23,596 bases of DNA from positions 1 through 23,596 of the IMG/VR virus record IMGVR_UViG_3300023174_000639; one strand, written 5' to 3'. Below, in pieces: positions 7,645-13,814 of the stretch. Both the position numbers and the translations under genes were made by a program. The notes beneath the pieces were generated by a model. It worked only from the letters and a program-made list of their open reading frames with translations, did not search any database and had not been told where the DNA came from. This DNA comes from a virus. The number at the start of each line of letters is the position of its first letter. The first letter of the stretch is position 1.

Positions 7645-7848
7645 TTGCCGGAGATTTTACAGCTTTCCTCCGATATGGACAAAGAGGCAAAGGCTATAAA
7701 GAAAGATGTACTCAAATTGTGTTGGTATATGAGAGGCCTTTCTTATGCCGAAGTCATGAATATGAGTTGGGAAGAACGAGAAATCGTAGGTGAAATAATA
7801 AAAGAAAATTTAGAAACAACTAAAAAGACTGGATTAAATTTCTTTTAG
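7645..7848 (+). CDS. Small hub/tail assembly protein after gp26 (start uncertain)
   Basis: 67 residues if TTG at 7645 is used, 57 if ATG at 7675 is used. The core KLCWYMRGLSYAEVMNMSWE plus REIVGEIIKENLETTKKTG is typical of the small ORF after gp26 in marine T4-like phages, sometimes labelled gp51. It also resembles the C-terminal extension of tail assembly chaperones. Neither start has a convincing ribosome site. The ORF is in the -1 frame relative to gp26 and is open through CAAAAATAA at the end of gp26, so it may be made as a gp26 fusion by -1 slippage or by termination-reinitiation. Its TAG stop interlocks with the stop of the convergent gene at 7845. Confidence 0.65.
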   Translation: MPEILQLSSDMDKEAKAIKKDVLKLCWYMRGLSYAEVMNMSWEEREIVGEIIKENLETTKKTGLNFF

Positions 7849-8345
7849 AACAGTGTTGAAAATTGTTGTAGTGTGCTAATTTGTTTTGAATTCAACGGTT
7901 GACTACTAATCACTGTTTTGAGCGCCTGAGCTACTGCATCAGGATTATCAGTATCATACATGTTGTTTTTAACATTACTGCGTAGAGTTTTTAGCAATGC
8001 AATGTCTGAAGCCACCATTGGTGATCCTCGAGTAACTAAATCTAAAGTTTGAACTACAGAATCTGGATTCAATGCAGTGGATTTTTCTTGTGCTGCAGGT
8101 TCAGATGCTGCTACAGGTGCTGCTTTTTTTGTAGGAGTATCGCTGCCACCAAACCATTTTGACGGGCTTAAAAATTTATCTACAGCGGCTGCACCTTTTT
8201 TGTATCCCGCGACTGCTCTAGCAGGTGCTGCTGCAATACCGCCAGCAACTGCTCCGACACCTTTGGCCACTGATCCAACACCTCGTCCGATCACTCTACC
8301 GCCCGGATCCATGGGATTAGCTTCAATGAGCTCTTTTATTCTCAT
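7845..8345 (-). CDS. Putative prohead-targeted internal protein, MRI-leader family (166 aa)
   Basis: 166 aa, not assigned to a known T4 gene. It begins MRIKELIE-A, which ends in a T4 gp21-type site (L-x-E before Ala) after residue 8. Then comes a Gly/Ala-rich stretch GRGVGSVAKGVGAVAGG (about 20-36), closely similar to one in the upstream 355-aa protein, a basic-amphipathic patch, an Ala/Pro linker, and a helical C-terminus of about 75 residues. The leader matches the idea of a capsid targeting sequence as in T4 internal proteins (IPIII begins MKTYQEFIAE-A). Function is inferred from this likeness only. The ATG overlaps the previous stop by ATGA. Its stop interlocks with that of the plus-strand gene ending at 7848. 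Confidence 0.7.
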   Translation of the reverse strand: MRIKELIEANPMDPGGRVIGRGVGSVAKGVGAVAGGIAAAPARAVAGYKKGAAAVDKFLSPSKWFGGSDTPTKKAAPVAASEPAAQEKSTALNPDSVVQTLDLVTRGSPMVASDIALLKTLRSNVKNNMYDTDNPDAVAQALKTVISSQPLNSKQISTLQQFSTLF

Positions 8346-9409
8346 TTTCTAAATACGCTGATTGTGCCTTGCGATAATCCAGTTTCAAACATTTTCTGCT
8401 TGTGCATTTCTACACGTTGAGCTAACGCTTCTGACAATGCATTTCCGTAATTAATCTTGCTGGCATTTTGTTGCGTTAGTTGATTTGCCATTTGTCCCAT
8501 TGCTGCGTTGCCAGCTTTGGCTTTTTCGGCTGCTGCTGCTCTAGCATTACGTTTACGCACAGCATCAGGTGTTTGACTAAGTTGACCTGCTACTTTGCCG
8601 CCTGTTTTCTTAGGTAGAGGTTGATTAGGATTATCTGCAGCCGCTGTGTTTGTAGCACTAACTGGCGCATTAGCCATGGTGTTAGCTGGTGCTACTGCTG
8701 GATCTGCTGCTGGGGCTGCGCCTGCTGCTGGTGCTGCTGCCGTTGTTGGTTCAGCTGCCGGTGCTGCTGCTGGATCTGCTGCTGGTGCTGCTGTTGTCGG
8801 TTCAGCTGCCGGTGCTGCTCCCGCTGCCGGTTTAGGATCAGGAGTTGCCATTGATTTTTGTAGCAACTGTAAAATTCTCTGCTTGCCTTTCTTATCTAAC
8901 TTGTCTACGTTGGCTTTTACTTGAGCGTAGACTGTTTGTCCTGCTTTAGCAGTAGTCTGTTGATCCACTGCTGCTGTGGTTTTAGCTAACGCGGCGCCTG
9001 CTGCGCCTGTTTGAGCCGTTGCAGGTGCTGTGCCTGCAGGTCCTTGCGCATTGATATCTTGTGCTGAAGGTGCGGTTCCACTCGGTGCTGATGCTGGTGC
9101 GCCTCCTGCTGCAGACGCTGGTGCTGCGGCTCCTCCTGCTGCTGGTGCTCTGGCTGGCGCTGCCGCTGTTTTACCTGCTGCCGGTGCAGCTCCTGGAACA
9201 TCGTCCCCAGCTCCGCTTACCACTTCCTTACCTGCTTGGAAACCTTTTTTTACAGCAGCTCCTAGACCAGCAACGCCGCCTGCTACTGACCCAACACCTT
9301 TGGCCAACGCTCCCACACCTTTGCCTACAGCAGATCCAATTTTATTTAGAATCGGACCTTCTTCTAGCTGTTGAAGCTGTGATTCAGTTAATAGTTCGTT
9401 AATTCTCAT
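8342..9409 (-). CDS. Putative prohead-targeted internal protein, MRI-leader family (355 aa)
   Basis: 355 aa. It begins MRINELLTE-S, a gp21-type site after residue 9, with a second at L-E-E/G about 8 residues later (LQQLEEGPI). GKGVGALAKGVGSVAGGVAG follows at about 29-48. Residues about 75-150 and 190-250 are Ala/Pro/Gly low complexity, with the motif AEPTTAA repeated. Between them lies YAQVKANVDKLDKKGKQR, which resembles YAEIKKSIMQLNTKDRKR at the C-terminus of the 490-aa protein. A helical C-terminus contains ALSE-A (about 327) and ends TGLSQGTISVFRK. I know no enzyme signature here. A structural or DNA-associated internal head protein is the best guess. It starts 1 nt after the stop of the 490-aa gene and is probably coupled. 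Confidence 0.7.
   Translation of the reverse strand: MRINELLTESQLQQLEEGPILNKIGSAVGKGVGALAKGVGSVAGGVAGLGAAVKKGFQAGKEVVSGAGDDVPGAAPAAGKTAAAPARAPAAGGAAAPASAAGGAPASAPSGTAPSAQDINAQGPAGTAPATAQTGAAGAALAKTTAAVDQQTTAKAGQTVYAQVKANVDKLDKKGKQRILQLLQKSMATPDPKPAAGAAPAAEPTTAAPAADPAAAPAAEPTTAAAPAAGAAPAADPAVAPANTMANAPVSATNTAAADNPNQPLPKKTGGKVAGQLSQTPDAVRKRNARAAAAEKAKAGNAAMGQMANQLTQQNASKINYGNALSEALAQRVEMHKQKMFETGLSQGTISVFRK
8690..8835 (-). repeat. Ala/Pro/Thr-coding repeat tract
   Basis: GCTG-rich low-complexity DNA with two near copies of a 36-39 bp unit, about 8730-8768 and 8784-8819, differing by a 3-bp deletion and a few substitutions. It encodes AEPTTAA and PAAGAAPAADPA type linkers in the 355-aa protein. 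All length changes seen keep frame. Confidence 0.7.
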
Positions 9410-9410
9410 A

Positions 9411-10883
9411 TCAAGCGGTTCCTAGTTGTTTGGTAAGATAAGCAATCATGCGTTTTCTATCTTTAGTATTTAACTGCATAATTGACTTTTTAATTTCTGC
9501 ATAGCCACTAGTTGCGGCAGCCGGAGTTTCAGCTGGGCTTGCAGTGTCTAGTTTCATATCAGTGTATACTTTGGTAACAATGTCTGGTGATACTTCCATA
9601 CTGGTTAGAAACTTTTTCAGTTCTTCGGAATCTGTTGGCGATCCATCTAGCTTCCATCCTGCTAAAAGTTTTTCGTAGGTAATTTTGTTTGTGATGTTTT
9701 GACCAACACGGTCAATGCCTTTGCCTACTGCACCAACAACTTTGCCAGCGCCTGCTTTGAGTTTGTCCATAAATCCAGCTTCTGTAAGCACACGATTAAA
9801 AAGTAGATAAACTTGACCTTCGCTTAATGGACGAGTTTGAACATAATAACTTTCTTTCTTTTCAGATCCAGTCGAAGCTGCCACAGCACCTTGAGCTCCT
9901 GCTTGAAGTCCTTGTTTAGCTGTGTTGATAAACTGTAATATACTGTCGTTGTCTTTAGCAGCTTTCCAGGCACCGTCTACCATGCTCTGCATGTCTGCCA
10001 TGTATTCTTTGCTACGAACTATATCGGCAACTGCTTTTAACTGATCAAACCCTTCGCCTGCTCCGTCACCACCACCTTTGATTAAATTCATAGCTGCACG
10101 AATAGCACTAGCTTCTTCTGGTTTGACTAATGCGTTGAATCCTTGAGTAGTCTGTGTCCACTCCATCCCCGGCGCTCTTAGAGTTTTAGTTGCGCCCCAG
10201 CTGACATTTTCTAATCCGGCATCACTGGATCCAAACGGTATAGACTGTTCACGGAACCCTGCTATCCAGTTGCCTAGCATTTCAAATGCTTTGCCAGATA
10301 GATAACCCAATGCAGCAGTTTTAACACCTTTGCCGATAGCTGTAGAAAGTTTTTCACCTTTGATCAATTCAGCTGCACCACGTAGAACTTGACCAGCTAT
10401 AGCACCGCCTACAGGACCACCTGCTAGCGAAGCTAATGCTGTTAATACACCAATAACGGCTGCGCTTTTGCCTGGATTTTCTTTCATCCAGATGCCTAAA
10501 TTTGAAATTCCGTCTAACAGTTTTGAATCAGGAAACTTTTTATTAATATCATTTTTAAGTTTTTCAAATTTTTGATCCATAGCCTGAACAGGCTTGGTAT
10601 TCTGCAACCACTTGCCAACGTTATTAATAGTATCGTTGACTTTTTTAACACCGTCTACACCAAGGCCTGCAAGGGTTCTATTATCACCACCTGCAATAGC
10701 AGCTTGCTCGACATTTTTAAAGATGCCTTTAATTTGATCTGCTGTTAGAGTAGCTTCAATTAAAGGCACGAATTCATTGTAAATTCCCTCTACAATACGT
10801 CTCTGTTCGAGAGTTAGTCCATCACACGACTCTTTAAGTATTTGTCGATGATTATTGCTTTCTATTAGATGTTCAATGCGCAT
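9411..10883 (-). CDS. Putative prohead-targeted virion protein, MRI-leader family (490 aa)
   Basis: 490 aa. It begins MRIEHLIE-S. The first 44 residues hold four gp21-type sites: after E8 (LIE/S), E18 (LKE/S), E32 (IVE/G) and E43 (LIE/A). Two more lie near E355 (LSE/G) and E368 (LTE/A), at the joint between a central domain and the C-terminal module. The central part (about 135-215) has Gly/Ala-rich hydrophobic helices (SAAVIGVLTALASLAGGPVG) that could insert in membranes. From about 369 a module follows: GKVVGAVGKGIDRVGQ, then GWKLDGSPTDSEELKKFL, then a terminal helical YAEIKKSIMQL domain. I recognise similar modules in marine phage virion proteins but know no proven function. It is the first gene of its unit, with a late box 24 nt upstream. 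Confidence 0.7.
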   Translation of the reverse strand: MRIEHLIESNNHRQILKESCDGLTLEQRRIVEGIYNEFVPLIEATLTADQIKGIFKNVEQAAIAGGDNRTLAGLGVDGVKKVNDTINNVGKWLQNTKPVQAMDQKFEKLKNDINKKFPDSKLLDGISNLGIWMKENPGKSAAVIGVLTALASLAGGPVGGAIAGQVLRGAAELIKGEKLSTAIGKGVKTAALGYLSGKAFEMLGNWIAGFREQSIPFGSSDAGLENVSWGATKTLRAPGMEWTQTTQGFNALVKPEEASAIRAAMNLIKGGGDGAGEGFDQLKAVADIVRSKEYMADMQSMVDGAWKAAKDNDSILQFINTAKQGLQAGAQGAVAASTGSEKKESYYVQTRPLSEGQVYLLFNRVLTEAGFMDKLKAGAGKVVGAVGKGIDRVGQNITNKITYEKLLAGWKLDGSPTDSEELKKFLTSMEVSPDIVTKVYTDMKLDTASPAETPAAATSGYAEIKKSIMQLNTKDRKRMIAYLTKQLGTA

Positions 10884-10906
10884 GAATAATCCATTGTTTG
10901 ATTGTT

Positions 10907-10914
10907 TATTTATT
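10907..10914 (-). promoter_or_regulatory. Late promoter box (AATAAATA) for the MRI-leader gene unit
   Basis: AATAAATA on the minus strand, 24 nt before the ATG of the 490-aa gene, and 2 nt beyond the U tract of the terminator at 10917-10938. Same one-base variant of the T4 late box as at 6750-6757 and 15750-15757. Confidence 0.6.
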
Positions 10915-10916
10915 GT

Positions 10917-10938
10917 AAAAACGAGCTTGCGCTCGTTT
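10917..10938 (-). terminator. Intrinsic terminator of the gp55/gp47/gp46 operon
   Basis: On the minus strand an 8-bp stem AAACGAGC/GCTCGTTT closes a GCAA (GNRA) tetraloop, and the run of five T starts inside the 3' arm. It ends the transcript coming from 15701 to 11375 plus about 440 nt of untranslated RNA, and lies just before the late box of the next unit. On the plus strand the same stem is followed by TTGCGTTTT, a poorer terminator. Confidence 0.75.
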
Positions 10939-11037
10939 GCGTTTTCGCTTGTCGCTCAACGCCGTTGTCTTCTTTCTTAATTGATGTACATTGTAATTGC
11001 GAAGCAATTCAAGTATTATGCAGATTGTTCAGTCACA

Positions 11038-11058
11038 CTTTGCCCAGGCCGGGCAAAG
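11038..11058. repeat. Inverted repeat, 8-bp stem
   Basis: CTTTGCCC, loop AGGCC, GGGCAAAG. A perfect, fairly GC-rich stem in the non-coding region with no T run on the plus side, so a structural RNA or DNA hairpin and not a standard terminator. Confidence 0.6.
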
Positions 11059-11374
11059 ATAAGAGCATTATGCGAGTTGCACAGTACACTCTAGCGTTAC
11101 AGCGTTACAGAGGCGGTCATCCGGTACCTCGAGCTGCGTCTTTATATGACGGCGGTGTATACATTTACGCTAACAAATGTACACACGTAGGGTATTTCTC
11201 CCTTCTTTTTGCCTGTTTTTTCTTTTCAAATAACCAAATCGCAGGTCTTAGTAGCGATCGTCATCCTTTCGGGTAGTGGTTAAGCACCTTTGCGGCAAGG
11301 TTTTCCATCCCTGTGTACACGTAGACCAGGTTTAGAGCGCACGAAATTGAGCCTGCGCTAGCCAAAAAACCGCT

Positions 11375-11809
11375 TTATTTTGCCTGAGATTGTTCTAAAA
11401 GACGCTGTCTAAGTATGTTTGAACCGCCAACTCTGACATTTATAATACCATTATAATAGTCATCATTTTCTAAAACTCTGCGTTCAAACTGTTCTCTTGC
11501 TTCTAAATATGATAGTTCTGCCTTGGATTTGCAAAGATAAAGTATTTCTCTTGTGAAGTTTTCCGGACCTAATGCTTGAACGTCTGCGTTTAACCTGTCA
11601 GATGAACCATAGTATTCGCGCCAATCGCTTTCTACTACACTTCTTCTTTTGAGTTTTTTGCCTTTGAGTGGGGGTTTAGTACGTTTGAATTGTGCTAATT
11701 TCTTGCCTATGTACTTCTGTCCGGTGGTTTTATTCGTGATTATATAAACAAAGCCAATATAGCCTTCTGGTATTTCGTCTATTATTTGATTTTGAAACGT
11801 CCATTGCAC
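11375..11809 (-). CDS. GIY-YIG nuclease, Seg-like free-standing homing endonuclease candidate
   Basis: 144 aa. The N-terminus carries FVYIITNKTTGQKYIGKK, with F20-V-Y22 as the GIY element and Y33-I-G35 as the YIG element. R64 (SDWREYYGSS) is in the place of the catalytic arginine, and E103 or E106 (YLEAREQFE) is a candidate metal-binding glutamate, followed by DDYYN. This is a GIY-YIG nuclease domain with almost nothing after it, so no evident separate DNA-binding domain. T4 phages carry free-standing Seg homing endonucleases of this family, but a phage DNA-processing role is also possible. It is the last gene of the gp55/gp47/gp46 unit, 11 nt after the 72-aa gene. Confidence 0.75.
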   Translation of the reverse strand: MQWTFQNQIIDEIPEGYIGFVYIITNKTTGQKYIGKKLAQFKRTKPPLKGKKLKRRSVVESDWREYYGSSDRLNADVQALGPENFTREILYLCKSKAELSYLEAREQFERRVLENDDYYNGIINVRVGGSNILRQRLLEQSQAK

Positions 11810-11820
11810 TCTTTAATTAG

Positions 11821-12039
11821 TTAAAGCTTCTTGCCTCTCATGCCTTTTCTGGATTCTCGCTGTGCCTTGCGTTTGTCTTGTATTTCTACTCTTAGTATTG
11901 ATGCCTGTGTGCGTATTTCTGATAGCCATAGTCTAGCCTTGATGCCTGCTTCGTTGGATTTTTTGTGATGAAACCGATCCTGCCATTTAAAGTATTCTTG
12001 AAAGGCATGGATCATACGATCATGTGCGTCTGAACTCAT
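11821..12039 (-). CDS. Small basic protein after gp46, function unknown
   Basis: 72 aa, rich in Lys/Arg and His: MSSDAHDRMIHAFQEYFKWQ then RFHHKKSNEAG, ending RKAQRESRKGMRGKKL. Probably helical throughout with a strongly basic tail, so nucleic-acid or protein binding is plausible. I do not recognise the family. The ATG overlaps the gp46 stop by ATGA, so it is likely coupled to gp46 and expressed with it. Confidence 0.65.
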   Translation of the reverse strand: MSSDAHDRMIHAFQEYFKWQDRFHHKKSNEAGIKARLWLSEIRTQASILRVEIQDKRKAQRESRKGMRGKKL

Positions 12040-13814
12040 GCCACAATCTCTATGTCATTTGAATAACTAGTGAATCCGTTTTCTTTGATTACCTTTAGCA
12101 CGTGATTAACACGGCTGGTCAAGTCATCTCTATGTGAAATCAAGAATACATTCTTGTCACGCTCACGAGTCATGCGTTTCAACACAGCAATACTGGATTC
12201 AACACCAGAAGCATCCATGCCCGAATCCACAAGTTCGTCAATGAACAGCAAGTTAATACTGGTGTATAGGTTTTCCCACACATCACGGAACGCCCACGAC
12301 AAAGACAGGATTAGTCTATTACGCTCACCGCGGCTTAGATTATCGAAATCTAGATCCTGTCCTAACTGTGTGATAATCACAGTTAGATCATTCTGGAATT
12401 CCACTGTGTGCGGTAGGCCAATCTTGTCCAAATAGTAGGTCAATCGTTGATTCAAGAACGCAAGATTCTGATCAATTATTCGTTTGCGAACAAAACTATC
12501 TTTGTTAGTCAATAACTTGTGCAAGAATTCTTGATGATCTTTCACACGCACCAACTCGTTGAGACCGTTCCAATCTATTTCCTGTACCGCAGTTTCTTTT
12601 AGTTCAACAATCTGATCGTCATAGGGATTTTCTTCTGCAGTCTTGATGGTTAACTCACGTTCTAGACCATCGAAACTGTTTTTATGATTCAGTGCTTGTT
12701 CCAGGCTGTCATAGATAACCTCAGGACACATGCCCAACACACCCAACAGATCCAGTGCTTCTTTGAGATCGTTGAGTTCTTTTTCCTGTACCATTACATT
12801 TTCTTTGGATTCTGTGACCTGCTTGGCTTTGCTAGACATCATGGTTTCATATTTTTCGTCATGAATATCTTGGCCACAACTATGACACTTGTGTTCAGCT
12901 AGTGCAACAAGTTCTTTTTCTAATTTTTCTAAAGTGCGTTGTTCTTTTTCAACCGCAGCAGTTTGTTTAGCTATCAGCGACACCAACGAGTTCTTGTCTT
13001 TGTTGTTTTTGTTCCACTCGACCAATGCACGTTGGTTAGCAATCTCAATGTCGATGTCTATATGGCTGAGTCGTTCTATGCTTTTGCGCAGATTAGTCAG
13101 TGAAGTTTCTTTCTGTTCTTCCCACATGCGTTGTTTACGTATTAGAGATTCTATGCTTTGCTGTATTCTTTCGTTGCTGGCTTTGATAGTTTCTATTCTT
13201 GTGTTTTCTGTTGCAATACCGTCTTTGCTGATCTTGATAGATTCTTTGAGAGCTTCTGCTTTTTCTGACAGTATGGTAATACCTAATAGTTGTTCTATGA
13301 TAGCACGTTGATCTGCTGCCTTCATGGATAGGAACGGTTCTGTGTAGGTGTTCAAGGCAATGAGATGTTTGAACATTTCGTGTTTCATGCCAAACACTTC
13401 TTCAATAGCCTTTTGTGTTTCTCTACTGTCACCTTGACTTTCGTCGAGATCACTGAGTTCCTGTTCCTGATCGTTGATGCTGAATCTCAACAGATTAGGT
13501 TTACGACCTCGCTCGATGTGATACTTGACACCGTCTTTTTCAAAGGTAACAGTACACAACATGCCTTTGCAGTTGATTTTGTTGATAAGATTATCACGTT
13601 TGATATTGGTTAGAGCTTGCCCGTAGATGGCATAGCTAAGACCATTAATAATAGTGGTCTTACCTGTGCCGTTTCTAGCACCTGAGTCATCGCCACCTAG
13701 GTCTAGATTTTCGCCTAAGACCAAAGTAAGTTGTCCTCGATCGAAATCTATGGCCTGGGTTTGATTGCCCACGCTCATGAAGTTGCGTACTGTGAGATTA
13801 TTGATTTTAATCAT
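12036..13814 (-). CDS. 46: Recombination endonuclease subunit gp46 (Rad50-like ATPase)
   Basis: 592 aa, close to T4 gp46 (560 aa). SMC/Rad50 architecture: an N-terminal ATPase lobe with Walker A GARNGTGKT at 45-53, coiled-coil arms, a zinc-hook C310-H-S-C313 at the turn, and a C-terminal lobe with ABC signature LSRGERNR then Walker B NLLFIDE near 520-526 and the H-loop region VFLISHRDD. With gp47 it resects DNA ends, giving the single strands that UvsX uses for recombination-dependent replication. The Walker A is preceded by an unusual acidic insert (NLDLGGDDS) common in T4-type gp46. The ATG overlaps the gp47 stop by ATGA. Confidence 0.95.
   Translation of the reverse strand: MIKINNLTVRNFMSVGNQTQAIDFDRGQLTLVLGENLDLGGDDSGARNGTGKTTIINGLSYAIYGQALTNIKRDNLINKINCKGMLCTVTFEKDGVKYHIERGRKPNLLRFSINDQEQELSDLDESQGDSRETQKAIEEVFGMKHEMFKHLIALNTYTEPFLSMKAADQRAIIEQLLGITILSEKAEALKESIKISKDGIATENTRIETIKASNERIQQSIESLIRKQRMWEEQKETSLTNLRKSIERLSHIDIDIEIANQRALVEWNKNNKDKNSLVSLIAKQTAAVEKEQRTLEKLEKELVALAEHKCHSCGQDIHDEKYETMMSSKAKQVTESKENVMVQEKELNDLKEALDLLGVLGMCPEVIYDSLEQALNHKNSFDGLERELTIKTAEENPYDDQIVELKETAVQEIDWNGLNELVRVKDHQEFLHKLLTNKDSFVRKRIIDQNLAFLNQRLTYYLDKIGLPHTVEFQNDLTVIITQLGQDLDFDNLSRGERNRLILSLSWAFRDVWENLYTSINLLFIDELVDSGMDASGVESSIAVLKRMTRERDKNVFLISHRDDLTSRVNHVLKVIKENGFTSYSNDIEIVA

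Larger units (their letters stand above)
10884..11374. other. 490-bp hairpin-rich region without a credible gene
   Basis: No ORF here has family-like sequence. The region holds a terminator (10917-10938), hairpins at 10995-11009 (6 bp, triloop), 11038-11058 (8 bp stem, CTTTGCCC/GGGCAAAG) and 11157-11184 (10 bp with one mismatch), a tandem AGCGTTAC repeat at 11093-11108, and a diverged direct repeat beginning ATTATGC at 11015 and 11067. It appears more GC-rich than its surroundings. It lies downstream of the gp55-to-nuclease operon, whose transcript would run through it to the terminator. It could be a long structured 3' UTR, an RNA gene or a replication origin. I found no tRNA cloverleaf. Confidence 0.6.

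Noticed and set aside
8690-8835. Possible CRISPR-like array
   Set aside because: Repeats are contiguous, in frame and encode a low-complexity linker; no spacers.
8646-9402. Ala-, Leu- or Cys-rich plus-strand ORFs
   Set aside because: Artefacts of the GCTG-rich repeat tract opposite the 355-aa gene.
11121-11135. KpnI and XhoI-like sites side by side (GGTACC, CTCGAG)
   Set aside because: Looks like a cloning linker, but the surrounding sequence shows no vector features; taken as chance.
10902-11276. Plus-strand ORF of 124 aa in the non-coding region
   Set aside because: No ribosome site, no recognisable motif, crosses three hairpins and a terminator, and Cys/Phe-rich random-looking sequence.
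11270-11345. tRNA-like piece (GTAGTGGTTAAGCACC followed by a stem ACCTT/AAGGT)
   Set aside because: Loop is 6 nt, not 7, there is no T-loop GGTTCRA and no acceptor stem; not a tRNA.
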